From the NCBI GenBank assembly GCA_017999215.1, contig JAGOBQ010000306.1, positions 1-5,651 on the forward strand: a DNA stretch of 5,651 nt. Direction: 5' to 3'. Position numbers and translations under genes: made by a program. Within the stretch, counting starts at the first letter, position 1, and each line of letters begins with the position of its first letter. Below, piece after piece: positions 1 through 5,641 of the stretch. The notes under the pieces are model-generated. The model saw nothing but the letters and a program-made list of their open reading frames with translations. It was not told the origin of the DNA and made no database searches. This stretch comes from Thermoanaerobaculia bacterium. GTDB taxonomy: Bacteria > Acidobacteriota > Thermoanaerobaculia > UBA5066.

Positions 1-933
1 CTTCGCCGCCGCCTCGAGCGTCGGGAAGACGAGCGCGAAGCCGTTCGCCGCGAGCGAGGTCCTCGCCGTCTCCGCCGTGGGGAGGCTCGGAAGCTGCCGC
101 TCGACCTCCTGCGCCGTCGCGACGGCGAGGCCGCGCCGGTCGGTGAAGAGGAGGCAGACGGCGTCGGGGTCGTGCTCGGCCTGGGCGAGGAGGTCGGCCG
201 CGACGCGCGCCGGGTCGGCCCCTCCCGTCGCGAGGATCAGCACCTCGGACGGCCCGGCCGGCAGGTCGACGGAGACGACCCCCGAGACGAGGTGCTTGGC
301 CGCCGCGACCCACCGGTTCCCCGGACCGACGACCTTCGTGCAGCCGGCGACCGAGACGAGCCCCGCGATCGCGTGCGCGCCCCCCGCGAGGAGGACGGCG
401 TCGGCGCCGAGCTCGCCGAGGGCCCAGCGGAGCTCGCGGCTCCCCCGGAAGGCGCGCGGCGGCGTCGCGACGACGACCCGCTTCACGCCCGCGACGCGCG
501 CCGGGACGACGCCCATCAGGAGGGACGACGGGTAGAACGCGCGCCCGCCGGGGACGTAGACGCCGACGGACTCGTGCGGCACCGGCGTCTCGACGAACGA
601 GACGCCGAGGGGGTCGCGGAAGGCGAAGCCCTTCGGCAGCTGCCGCCGGTGATACGCCTCGAGCCTCTTCCGCGCGAGGCGGAAGGCCGCGACGAACGCC
701 GGGTCGACCGTCCGCTCCCTCGGCGGCGAAACGAGGAGCCCCTTCGCGGGGATCGCTTCGCCGTCGAGGTCGCGGACGAAGCGGGCGAGCGCGGGAGCGC
801 CCCCCGCGAGGACCGACTCGACGATCGGGAGCGCCTCGCGGAGCGTCCCGAAATCGGGCGCGGAGCGGCGGGCGGAGAGGCGCGCGAGGAGCGCCTTCCC
901 CTCGCGGCCGCCGGAGGCGGCGACCTTCAGCAC
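1..933 (-). CDS. hisD: Histidinol dehydrogenase, N-terminal 311 residues (runs off the left edge)
   Basis: HisD oxidises L-histidinol to L-histidine in two NAD-dependent, zinc-requiring steps, the last reactions of histidine synthesis, in the cytoplasm. I translated the frame from a GTG at 933-931; it stays open to base 1. Family blocks seen in order are VGVYVPGG (about 149-156), FYPSSLLMGVVPARVAGV (about 159-176), GGAHAIAG, GPGNRWVAAAKHLVSG (from about 203), DLPAGPSEV and DLLAQAEHDPDA. In the last block Gln251 and His254 match the zinc ligands Gln259 and His262 of E. coli HisD, and the Ser of PSE matches the substrate-contacting Ser237. The catalytic Glu-His pair and the remaining zinc ligands lie beyond the window. 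Oddities: His187 replaces the family Gln of GGAQA (an NAD contact, Gln188 in E. coli), and the loop from there to GPGN is about four residues short. The gene overlaps the hisZG stop by 7 bases, so it is probably translationally coupled. The identification is secure. Confidence 0.96.
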   Translation of the reverse strand, partial: MLKVAASGGREGKALLARLSARRSAPDFGTLREALPIVESVLAGGAPALARFVRDLDGEAIPAKGLLVSPPRERTVDPAFVAAFRLARKRLEAYHRRQLPKGFAFRDPLGVSFVETPVPHESVGVYVPGGRAFYPSSLLMGVVPARVAGVKRVVVATPPRAFRGSRELRWALGELGADAVLLAGGAHAIAGLVSVAGCTKVVGPGNRWVAAAKHLVSGVVSVDLPAGPSEVLILATGGADPARVAADLLAQAEHDPDAVCLLFTDRRGLAVATAQEVERQLPSLPTAETARTSLAANGFALVFPTLEAAAK

Positions 934-2555
934 GAAGCCTCCACCTTCGCCGCGAGGCGGGTGACGAGCGCGGCGACCTCGGCGCGGCGCTCGACGAGCG
1001 CCCGCGGACCGACGACGAACGTCGCGCGGCTCGGGAGGATCGTCTCGATCTCGGCGAGGCCGTGCGCGGCCATCGTCGAGCCGGTCTCGATCAGGTCGAC
1101 GACGACGTCGGTCAGCCGGAGCGCGACCGCGAGCTCGACCGAGCCGGCGAGCGGGACGACCTCGTGCGGGATCTTCCGACCGTCGAAGAAGCGCGCCGCG
1201 AGCCTCTGGTACTTCGTCCCGACGCGGACGGGGCGCCCGTTCGGGCGGAACTCCTCTCCCGCGCGCCCGATGAGCGAGAGACGGCAGGCGCCGTACGGCA
1301 GCTCGAGCGGCTCGCAGACCTCCTCGCCCGACTCCCCGATCCGGTCGCTCCCGACGACGCCCGCGTCGGCGCCGCCGAACGCGACGTACGTCGGGACGTC
1401 GTCGTCCTTGAGGAGGAGGAGCTCGAAGCGGCCGCTCCGGTCGGGAAGGAGGAGCCGCCGGCCGTCCCCGTCGGGGAAGTCGACCCCCGCGGCGCGGAGG
1501 AGGTCGAGCGTCTTCCCGAGGAGGCGCCCCTTCCCCGTCGCGATCCGGAAGGGACGGGGCGCGGCCGGCGCTTCCTCCGCGGCTTCCACCGCCGAGGCAA
1601 GCGCCTCGAGGCCGACGCAGAAGCCGACGGCCGGGGCCGGCGGTCCGAAGCGGCCGAGGAGGCCGTCGTAGCGGCCGCCGGCGGCCAGGCTTCCGCCGCC
1701 CCCCGCCGCGTCGAGAGCGAACGTCAGGCCCGTGTAGTAGGGCGCGGCGGGGGCCCCGGCGAGGTCCACGACGACCTCGAGTCCCGGCCGGTCCTCCCGC
1801 GCGGTCCGCGCGGCGGCCGCGAGGGAGCGCGCCGCTTCGGCGAGCACGGGGAGCCGGAAGAGGGCCGACTCCGGGTCGAACCCCGCGAGGAGGGCCGCGC
1901 CGACCTCGTCGGCCGCGGCCGCCGTCGCGCCCGCCGCCCGAAGCCGCTCGGAGAGCTTTCCGACGCGGCGCGCCCGGGCGTCGGCGAGGGCCGCGTCGAG
2001 CGTGCTCCGCTTGCGGGCGACGAGGCCCGGGGCGACGGCGGAGAGGAGCGCCGGCAGGAGCCCCGCCCAGCCGAGCGTCAGGACGAGGCGCGTCGCCGGA
2101 ATCCCGTCCGCGGCGCCGAGGAGAGTCCGCAGCATCCGCAGGTCGGCCTCGAACGAGGCGTCGCCGTAGAGCTCCGCGCCGACCTGGGCGAACTCGCGGG
2201 GCCGGCCGACGCCGGACGGCTCGTCGCGGACGACGTCGCCACGGTAGAAGAGCGCGACCGGCATCGGGAGCCCCGCGAGTCGCGGCGCGACGACGCGCGC
2301 CGCCATCGGGGTGAAGTCGGCGCGGAGGGCCAGGAGCTCTCCCCCGCGGTCGACGAAGCGGTAGAGCCGCTCGTCCCCCTCGGCCGTGACGCCGTCGTAC
2401 GGCGCCGAGAAATCGAGGACCGGGAGGACCGTCTCGCGGAAGCCGGCGTCGGCGAGGACGCGGACGACGGCGTCCTCGAGCCGGCGACGGCGCTCGGCGG
2501 ACTCGAAGAGGAGGGCCTGGACGCCCCGCGGCAGGTTCGGGGAGGGAACGTTCAT
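927..2555 (-). CDS. hisZG: Fused ATP phosphoribosyltransferase: HisZ regulatory domain plus short-form HisG catalytic domain
   Basis: This 542-residue protein joins both subunits of the enzyme that condenses ATP and PRPP to phosphoribosyl-ATP, the committed and feedback-controlled step of histidine synthesis. Residues 1 to about 322 are HisZ, a class II HisRS-like fold: RADFTP (78-83), LFYRGDVVRDE (102-112), REFAQVGAELYG (120-131), YYTGLTFALDA (273-283), AAGGRYDGLLG (291-301) and GFCVGLEAL (311-319). It lacks the HisRS LVRGLDYY block and an anticodon-binding domain, so it is not a synthetase. An Ala/Pro/Glu-rich linker (about 323-335) leads to HisG (336-542): GKGRLLG, the 382-408 block ending VVGSDRIGE, GTKYQRLAARFF, and the PRPP-binding signature GSVELAVALRLTDVVVDLIE followed by TGST (471-494). 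The HisG part is about 207 residues, the short form that needs HisZ. His498 replaces the usual Asn in the block after the PRPP loop. The start ATG overlaps the aroDE stop as ATGA and has an RBS. The frame is open 79 codons further upstream, but that stretch is antisense-like filler inside aroDE. A GTG at codon 323 could in principle start HisG alone. Confidence 0.94.
   Translation of the reverse strand: MNVPSPNLPRGVQALLFESAERRRRLEDAVVRVLADAGFRETVLPVLDFSAPYDGVTAEGDERLYRFVDRGGELLALRADFTPMAARVVAPRLAGLPMPVALFYRGDVVRDEPSGVGRPREFAQVGAELYGDASFEADLRMLRTLLGAADGIPATRLVLTLGWAGLLPALLSAVAPGLVARKRSTLDAALADARARRVGKLSERLRAAGATAAAADEVGAALLAGFDPESALFRLPVLAEAARSLAAAARTAREDRPGLEVVVDLAGAPAAPYYTGLTFALDAAGGGGSLAAGGRYDGLLGRFGPPAPAVGFCVGLEALASAVEAAEEAPAAPRPFRIATGKGRLLGKTLDLLRAAGVDFPDGDGRRLLLPDRSGRFELLLLKDDDVPTYVAFGGADAGVVGSDRIGESGEEVCEPLELPYGACRLSLIGRAGEEFRPNGRPVRVGTKYQRLAARFFDGRKIPHEVVPLAGSVELAVALRLTDVVVDLIETGSTMAAHGLAEIETILPSRATFVVGPRALVERRAEVAALVTRLAAKVEASC
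938..942 (-). promoter_or_regulatory. Shine-Dalgarno sequence of hisD
   Basis: On the minus strand GGAGG stands four bases before the GTG at 933-931, inside the last codons of hisZG. It decides the hisD start: there is no ATG nearby, and this GTG gives the usual short N-terminal lead into the HisD fold. Confidence 0.7.
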
Positions 2556-4045
2556 CGGGAGACCTCGAAGAGGGTGGAGAGGCGTGAGGGGAGCCGCGCG
2601 GCGAGCGACTCCGCGGTGGCCGGGCGCCCCGTGAAGAGCGCCGCCTGGCCTGCGGCCTGCGAGAGGAGGAGCGTGAAGCCGTCGACGAGCCGGGCGCCGC
2701 GCCGGAGCGCGAGGCGCGCGAAGGCCGTCCCTCCCGGACGATAGGGGGCGTCGACCGCGAGGACGCCCGGGCCGAGGAGCGTGCCGGGGCACGGGAGCGG
2801 GTCCGAAGCGTCGAGACCGAGCGGCGTCGCGTTCACGACGACGGCGTAGGGGACCCCGGCGGCGGTCGGGCCCGCGACGGCGCGTGCGCCGCGGGAAGCG
2901 GCGACCGCCGCCGCCCGCGAGGCCGTCCGGGCCGCCACGTCGACCCGCCAGCCTCGCGCGACGAGCGCCTCGACGGCGGAGCGCGCCATTCCGCCCGCTC
3001 CGAGGACGAGGGCCGCCCCGTCCACCGGCGCCGCGGGAATCGCGGCGAGGAGCGCCTCGCGATCGGTGTTCGCCGACGCCACGGATCCGCCTCCGCCGAA
3101 CAGGAGCGTGTTGCGCGCCTCGCCCGGCGCGCCCGCGAGCGCGGCGGCTTCCTCTTTGAACGGCACGGTCACCGACGCGCCGCGGAGCGGAACGCCGAGC
3201 TCGTCGAACGCGTCGCGCAGGGGGCCGACCTCGCTCGCGAGCGAGGCGAGGGCGACCGGAACGTAGAGGCTCGGGAGCGCGAGCTCCTCGAAGAGGGCGT
3301 TGTGGATCGCCGGGGAGAGGGAGTGGGAGACCCGCCCGCCGAGGAGGGCGAAGAGCGCCTCGACCCGGCGGGAGCGGCCGACGGCGTAGACGTCGAGGAG
3401 GTCGACGGCCGGGAGCTGTCCCGGCGCCGTCGCCTCGTCCGCGAGCGCGGCGCCGAACGAGAGGGACGCGCCGAGGTACGGCGAGAGGGCTCGCGTGACG
3501 AGACCCGCCTCGCCCATGCCGAACGCCGCGAGGCGCCCTTCCCGCCCGTGCGCGGCCTGGAGCTGCAGGATCCGCAGCGCGTCGTCGAGGCCCGCCGCCG
3601 TCACGACGAGCTTCGCGAAGCGGGCTCCCGTCTCCTCGAGCCGGGCGGCGCGCTCCTCGAGGTCGTCCGGCGTCCGGTCGAAGTCGTGGGACGAGACGAC
3701 GACCTTCTCCCGCGGGAGGCCGAGGAGGCCGATGCCGCCGAGCGCGAGCTCGACGTCGACGAGGTCGAATCCGGCGTCGAGCGCGGCGCCGAGGACCTCG
3801 GCGGCCTCCGAAGCCGTCCCGTCGAAGCGCCCTCCCTCGGTCCGGGAGCGGAGCGTCGCGAGGAGGGTCCGCCCCGCGAACGCCCGCCGGAGGGCCGGGA
3901 AGTCGGGCTTCTCCCCGAGCGCGTCGAGCCTCAGCTCGACCGCCGGGAGACGCGGGTCGAGGAGCGACGCCGCCGCGGCAAGCGCCGCGTTCGTCGGCCG
4001 GCCGGCCGAAGCGACGAGGAGCGTCTTTTCCGCCGTGAGAGCCAA
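2552..4045 (-). CDS. aroDE: Bifunctional 3-dehydroquinate dehydratase (type I) / shikimate 5-dehydrogenase
   Basis: This 497-residue fusion carries out shikimate-pathway steps 3 and 4: dehydration of 3-dehydroquinate, then NADPH reduction of 3-dehydroshikimate. The AroD half (about 1-220) has VELRLD (Glu37, Arg39), Arg66/Glu70 in LRSRTEGG, catalytic His120 in SSHDF, Schiff-base Lys145 in AKLVVTA, Arg185, and TAPGQ ending at Gln210. The AroE half (about 232-497) has the shikimate-binding HSLSP (Ser242, Ser244), SVTVPFK with catalytic Lys297, Asn312, Asp328 in ANTD, the Rossmann loop GAGGMAR (349-355), an ART version of the NADP motif NRTxxR, VNATPLG and the C-terminal Gln463. Ser291 replaces the usual Asn of NVTVPFK; plant fused enzymes also carry Ser there. 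The domain order matches the plant and chlamydial fusions. The start is TTG: an in-frame stop lies at 4094-4096 and no ATG or GTG falls between. GAGGGGG stands seven bases upstream, inside an attenuator hairpin. The stop overlaps the hisZG start. Confidence 0.95.
   Translation of the reverse strand: MALTAEKTLLVASAGRPTNAALAAAASLLDPRLPAVELRLDALGEKPDFPALRRAFAGRTLLATLRSRTEGGRFDGTASEAAEVLGAALDAGFDLVDVELALGGIGLLGLPREKVVVSSHDFDRTPDDLEERAARLEETGARFAKLVVTAAGLDDALRILQLQAAHGREGRLAAFGMGEAGLVTRALSPYLGASLSFGAALADEATAPGQLPAVDLLDVYAVGRSRRVEALFALLGGRVSHSLSPAIHNALFEELALPSLYVPVALASLASEVGPLRDAFDELGVPLRGASVTVPFKEEAAALAGAPGEARNTLLFGGGGSVASANTDREALLAAIPAAPVDGAALVLGAGGMARSAVEALVARGWRVDVAARTASRAAAVAASRGARAVAGPTAAGVPYAVVVNATPLGLDASDPLPCPGTLLGPGVLAVDAPYRPGGTAFARLALRRGARLVDGFTLLLSQAAGQAALFTGRPATAESLAARLPSRLSTLFEVSR
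2562..2566 (-). promoter_or_regulatory. Shine-Dalgarno sequence of hisZG
   Basis: GAGGT on the minus strand lies six bases before the ATG at 2555-2553, within the end of aroDE. It supports this ATG rather than the open frame further upstream as the hisZG start. Confidence 0.65.
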
Positions 4046-4075
4046 AACGAAACCCCCTCGGTCGTCCGAGGGGGT
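4044..4075 (-). terminator. Attenuator terminator hairpin before aroDE
   Basis: On the minus strand ACCCCCTCGG (4075-4066) and CCGAGGGGGT (4061-4052) form a perfect 10-bp stem with the loop ACGA, followed by TTCGTTTT. This is the shape of a Rho-independent terminator, although the U-tract is broken by CG. The T-run reaches into the aroDE start codon, so termination would occur just as the gene begins. Its position upstream of an operon rather than at a gene end, and the competing pairing upstream, mark it as an attenuator. Confidence 0.75.
4053..4059 (-). promoter_or_regulatory. Shine-Dalgarno-like sequence of aroDE, inside the terminator hairpin
   Basis: GAGGGGG on the minus strand is seven bases before the TTG start of aroDE. 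The whole element lies in the 3' arm of the 4052-4075 hairpin, so when the hairpin forms the site is paired and translation should also be blocked. The match to the anti-Shine-Dalgarno sequence is moderate (GAGG core). Confidence 0.55.
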
Positions 4076-4115
4076 CTCTGCGGTTTCTCTTCTCTATCCC
4101 GCGCCCTCGGACGAC
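4061..4115 (-). promoter_or_regulatory. Antiterminator pairing of the attenuator
   Basis: GTCGTCCGAGGG (4115-4104) is perfectly complementary over 12 bases to CCCTCGGACGAC (4072-4061). The second segment is most of the 5' arm of the terminator plus its loop and the first two bases of the 3' arm. The two structures therefore cannot coexist: the 12-bp pairing frees the GAGGGGG ribosome site and prevents the terminator. The roughly 31-base loop between the arms is purine-rich and looks unstructured. Confidence 0.72.
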
Positions 4116-4145
4116 TCACGTCCGACGAGCGTGTGGCGCTCGCCG
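4107..4145 (-). promoter_or_regulatory. Upstream competing hairpins of the attenuator
   Basis: Two alternative hairpins share bases. The first pairs CGGCGAGCG (4145-4137) with CGCTCGTCG (4131-4123): 9 bp including one G-U, loop CCACA. It begins only three bases after the leader-peptide stop. The second pairs TCGGACG (4125-4119) with CGTCCGA (4113-4107): 7 bp, loop TGAGT. The second hairpin consumes part of the antiterminator arm. A ribosome at the leader stop would cover the first hairpin and favour the second, which releases the terminator. A ribosome held earlier would leave the first hairpin intact and favour the antiterminator. Confidence 0.6.
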
Positions 4146-4148
4146 TCG

Positions 4149-4190
4149 CTATGAGTGATGCCAGTGCCAGAGGACCGGGGCGAACGTCAT
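4149..4190 (-). CDS. Leader peptide MTFAPVLWHWHHS with clustered Trp and His codons
   Basis: A 13-codon frame starts with ATG at 4190-4188 and ends with TAG at 4151-4149, between cysS and the attenuator hairpins. Codons 8 to 12 read Trp-His-Trp-His-His, five of the two rarest-type sensor residues in a row, directly before the hairpin chain. Attenuation leader peptides are known to be rich in the amino acid made by their operon. Here the genes downstream make histidine and feed the aromatic pathway, so a mixed Trp/His sensor fits. No Shine-Dalgarno sequence is visible before the ATG; the RNA may start almost at the ATG, making it leaderless. The same frame could also begin at a TTG (4229-4227) overlapping the cysS stop, giving 26 residues with one more His and a Tyr. 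The peptide is inferred to be translated for regulation only. Confidence 0.75.
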   Translation of the reverse strand: MTFAPVLWHWHHS

Positions 4191-4199
4191 CGGGGGCGG

Positions 4200-4229
4200 A
4201 TAGTGGGGGAAGGCCCCGGACCCTGTCAA
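4200..4229 (-). promoter_or_regulatory. Putative sigma-70-type promoter of the aroDE-hisZG-hisD operon
   Basis: On the minus strand a perfect TTGACA (4229-4224) overlaps the cysS stop codon. After 18 bases comes CACTAT (4205-4200), a 3-of-6 match to TATAAT that keeps its important A and final T. Transcription would start about 4193-4190, at or just before the leader-peptide ATG. A perfect -35 hexamer is unusual in sequence this GC-rich, but the -10 is weak, so the call is tentative. Read-through from cysS is also possible. Confidence 0.45.
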
Positions 4230-5641
4230 CTCTTCCGCCGCCAGCGAACTCCCTGCGGGGTGTCCTCGAGGAGGATCCCGCGGGCGGCGAGCTCGTCGCG
4301 GATCGCGTCGGAAGCGGCAAAGTCGCGCCGCTTCCGGGCGTCCTGCCGGGCCGCGATCTTCGCCTCGACCTCGGCCTCGAGCGAGTCATCCTCCGCCGGG
4401 GCGAGGACGCCGAGGACGCCGTCGACCTCCCGGAGGAGGGCGCGCGCCGCCGCCGCGTCGGCCGGGTCGAGCTGCCCCCCCTCGAGCGCGGTGTTCGCTT
4501 CCTTCACGAACGCGAAGAGGGCGCCGAGGGCGGCCGCGCTGTTGAGGTCGTCCTCCCACGCGGCCCGCACGGCGCGCCTCGCCTCCTCGACGCGCCCGCG
4601 GAACGCCTCGGAGGCGCCGTCCGCCCCGGCCGCGCCGGCCCGCTCGCCGAGCCGCGTCTCGAGCGACTCGAGCCGCTCGAGGGCCGAGACGGCGCCGCGG
4701 AGCGCGTCGAACGTGAAGTTGAGCTTCTGGCGGTACGGCACCGAGAGGAGGAGGTAGCGGACCGCGCGCGGCGAGAAGCCGCGGGCGAGGACGTCGGGGA
4801 GCGTGTAGAAGTTCCCCTTCGACTTCGCCATCTTCTCGCCGTCGACGATGAGGTGCTCGGCGTGGAGCCAGAAGCGGACGAAGGTCTTCCCCGTCGCGCC
4901 TTCGCTCTGCGCGACCTCGTTCTCGTGGTGCGGGAAGACGTTGTCGACGGCCCCGGTGTGGATGTCGAGCGTTTCGCCGAGGTACTTCATCGACATCGCC
5001 GAGCACTCGAGGTGCCAGCCGGGCCGCCCCTTTCCGAGCTCCGTCTCCCAGAGCGCCGACTCGGGCTCGCCCTCCTTCGCCCCCTTCCAGACGGCGAAGT
5101 CGCGGACGTCCTCCTTCTCGTACTCGTCGTCGGCGACGCGGGCGCCGCGCTTCATCGAGGAGAGATCGACGCGCGAGAGCTTCCCGTACGCGGGGAACGA
5201 GGCGATCCGGAACCAGATGGAGCCGTCGCTCTCGTAGGTGTGGCCGCGCTCGGTCAGCTTCTTCACGATCTCGACCATCTCGGGGACGTGGTCCGTCGCG
5301 CGCGGGTAGACCGCGGCCGGGATCACGTTCAGGGTCTTCAGGTCCTCGAAGAAGGTGGCGATGTGCCGGTCGGTGAACTCCCGGAGCGGGAGCCCCTCGG
5401 CGAGGGCGCCGCGGATCGTCTTGTCGTCGATGTCCGTCAGGTTCATTACCTGAGTCACCGAGAAGCCGAGGCTCCGGAAGGCCCGGCACATCACGTCCTC
5501 CCAGACGAACGTCCGGAGGTTCCCGATGTGGACGCGGTTGTAGACCGTCGGGCCGCAGGTGTAGAGGCCGATCCGCCCGGGGACGAGTGGCTGGAAATCG
5601 ACCAGGGAACGGGCCGCAGTATCGAAAAGGCGCAGGCTCAC
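4226..5641 (-). CDS. cysS: Cysteinyl-tRNA synthetase
   Basis: CysRS, a class I synthetase, charges tRNA-Cys with cysteine in the cytoplasm. The 471-residue length is close to the E. coli enzyme and the similarity runs end to end. Seen in order: YTCGPTVYN with zinc ligand Cys29, the HIGH-type motif HIGN (38-41), NLTDIDDK (67-74), GRPGWHLECSAM with zinc ligand Cys213, VFPHHENEVAQSE with zinc ligands His238 and Glu242, the KMSKS-type loop KMAKS (270-274) followed by KGNF, then DDLNSAAAL in the helical domain. The C-terminal anticodon-binding part (about 420-471) ends GILLEDTPQGVRWRRK. The start is a GTG at 5641-5639, giving MSLRLFDT, where the family normally begins. Only ten more bases are visible upstream, with no clear RBS, so a slightly earlier start cannot be excluded. 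The gene is 180 bases from aroDE and probably a separate unit; no terminator of its own is visible. Confidence 0.97.
   Translation of the reverse strand: MSLRLFDTAARSLVDFQPLVPGRIGLYTCGPTVYNRVHIGNLRTFVWEDVMCRAFRSLGFSVTQVMNLTDIDDKTIRGALAEGLPLREFTDRHIATFFEDLKTLNVIPAAVYPRATDHVPEMVEIVKKLTERGHTYESDGSIWFRIASFPAYGKLSRVDLSSMKRGARVADDEYEKEDVRDFAVWKGAKEGEPESALWETELGKGRPGWHLECSAMSMKYLGETLDIHTGAVDNVFPHHENEVAQSEGATGKTFVRFWLHAEHLIVDGEKMAKSKGNFYTLPDVLARGFSPRAVRYLLLSVPYRQKLNFTFDALRGAVSALERLESLETRLGERAGAAGADGASEAFRGRVEEARRAVRAAWEDDLNSAAALGALFAFVKEANTALEGGQLDPADAAAARALLREVDGVLGVLAPAEDDSLEAEVEAKIAARQDARKRRDFAASDAIRDELAARGILLEDTPQGVRWRRKS

Noticed and set aside
172..1671. Long plus-strand open frame of 499 codons opposite hisD and hisZG
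   Set aside because: The translation is Arg/Ala/Glu/Pro-rich with no recognisable domain; such antisense frames are expected in very GC-rich coding DNA. The opposite strand encodes clear HisD and HisZG.
1590..2555. Possibility that the HisZ-like domain is a histidyl-tRNA synthetase
   Set aside because: It lacks the LVRGLDYY block and the anticodon-binding domain, and is fused to HisG, all pointing to HisZ.
1062..2744. Plus-strand open frame of 560 codons
   Set aside because: Low-complexity Arg/Glu/Ala composition and complete overlap with hisZG and aroDE on the other strand.
2556..2792. 79-codon upstream extension of the hisZG frame
   Set aside because: It reads as Arg/Pro/Ala filler inside aroDE, whereas the ATG at 2555 has an RBS, overlaps the aroDE stop as ATGA and begins at the normal HisZ N-terminus.
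4052..4087. Plus-strand reading of the same hairpin as a terminator
   Set aside because: No plus-strand gene ends here and the bases directly after the stem on that strand are not a T-run, whereas the minus strand has one.
4046..4225. T-box riboswitch or other metabolite riboswitch before aroDE
   Set aside because: No T-box consensus bulge sequence or specifier stem is visible; the short Trp/His frame plus competing hairpins fits a ribosome-mediated attenuator better.
4155..4757. Plus-strand open frame reaching from the intergenic region into cysS
   Set aside because: Ser/Arg/Ala-rich translation without motifs, antisense to the conserved end of cysS.
4386..5489. Minus-strand open frame of 367 codons in another frame of cysS
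   Set aside because: Composition is almost only Arg, Gly, Pro and Ala; it is a frame-shifted shadow of cysS.
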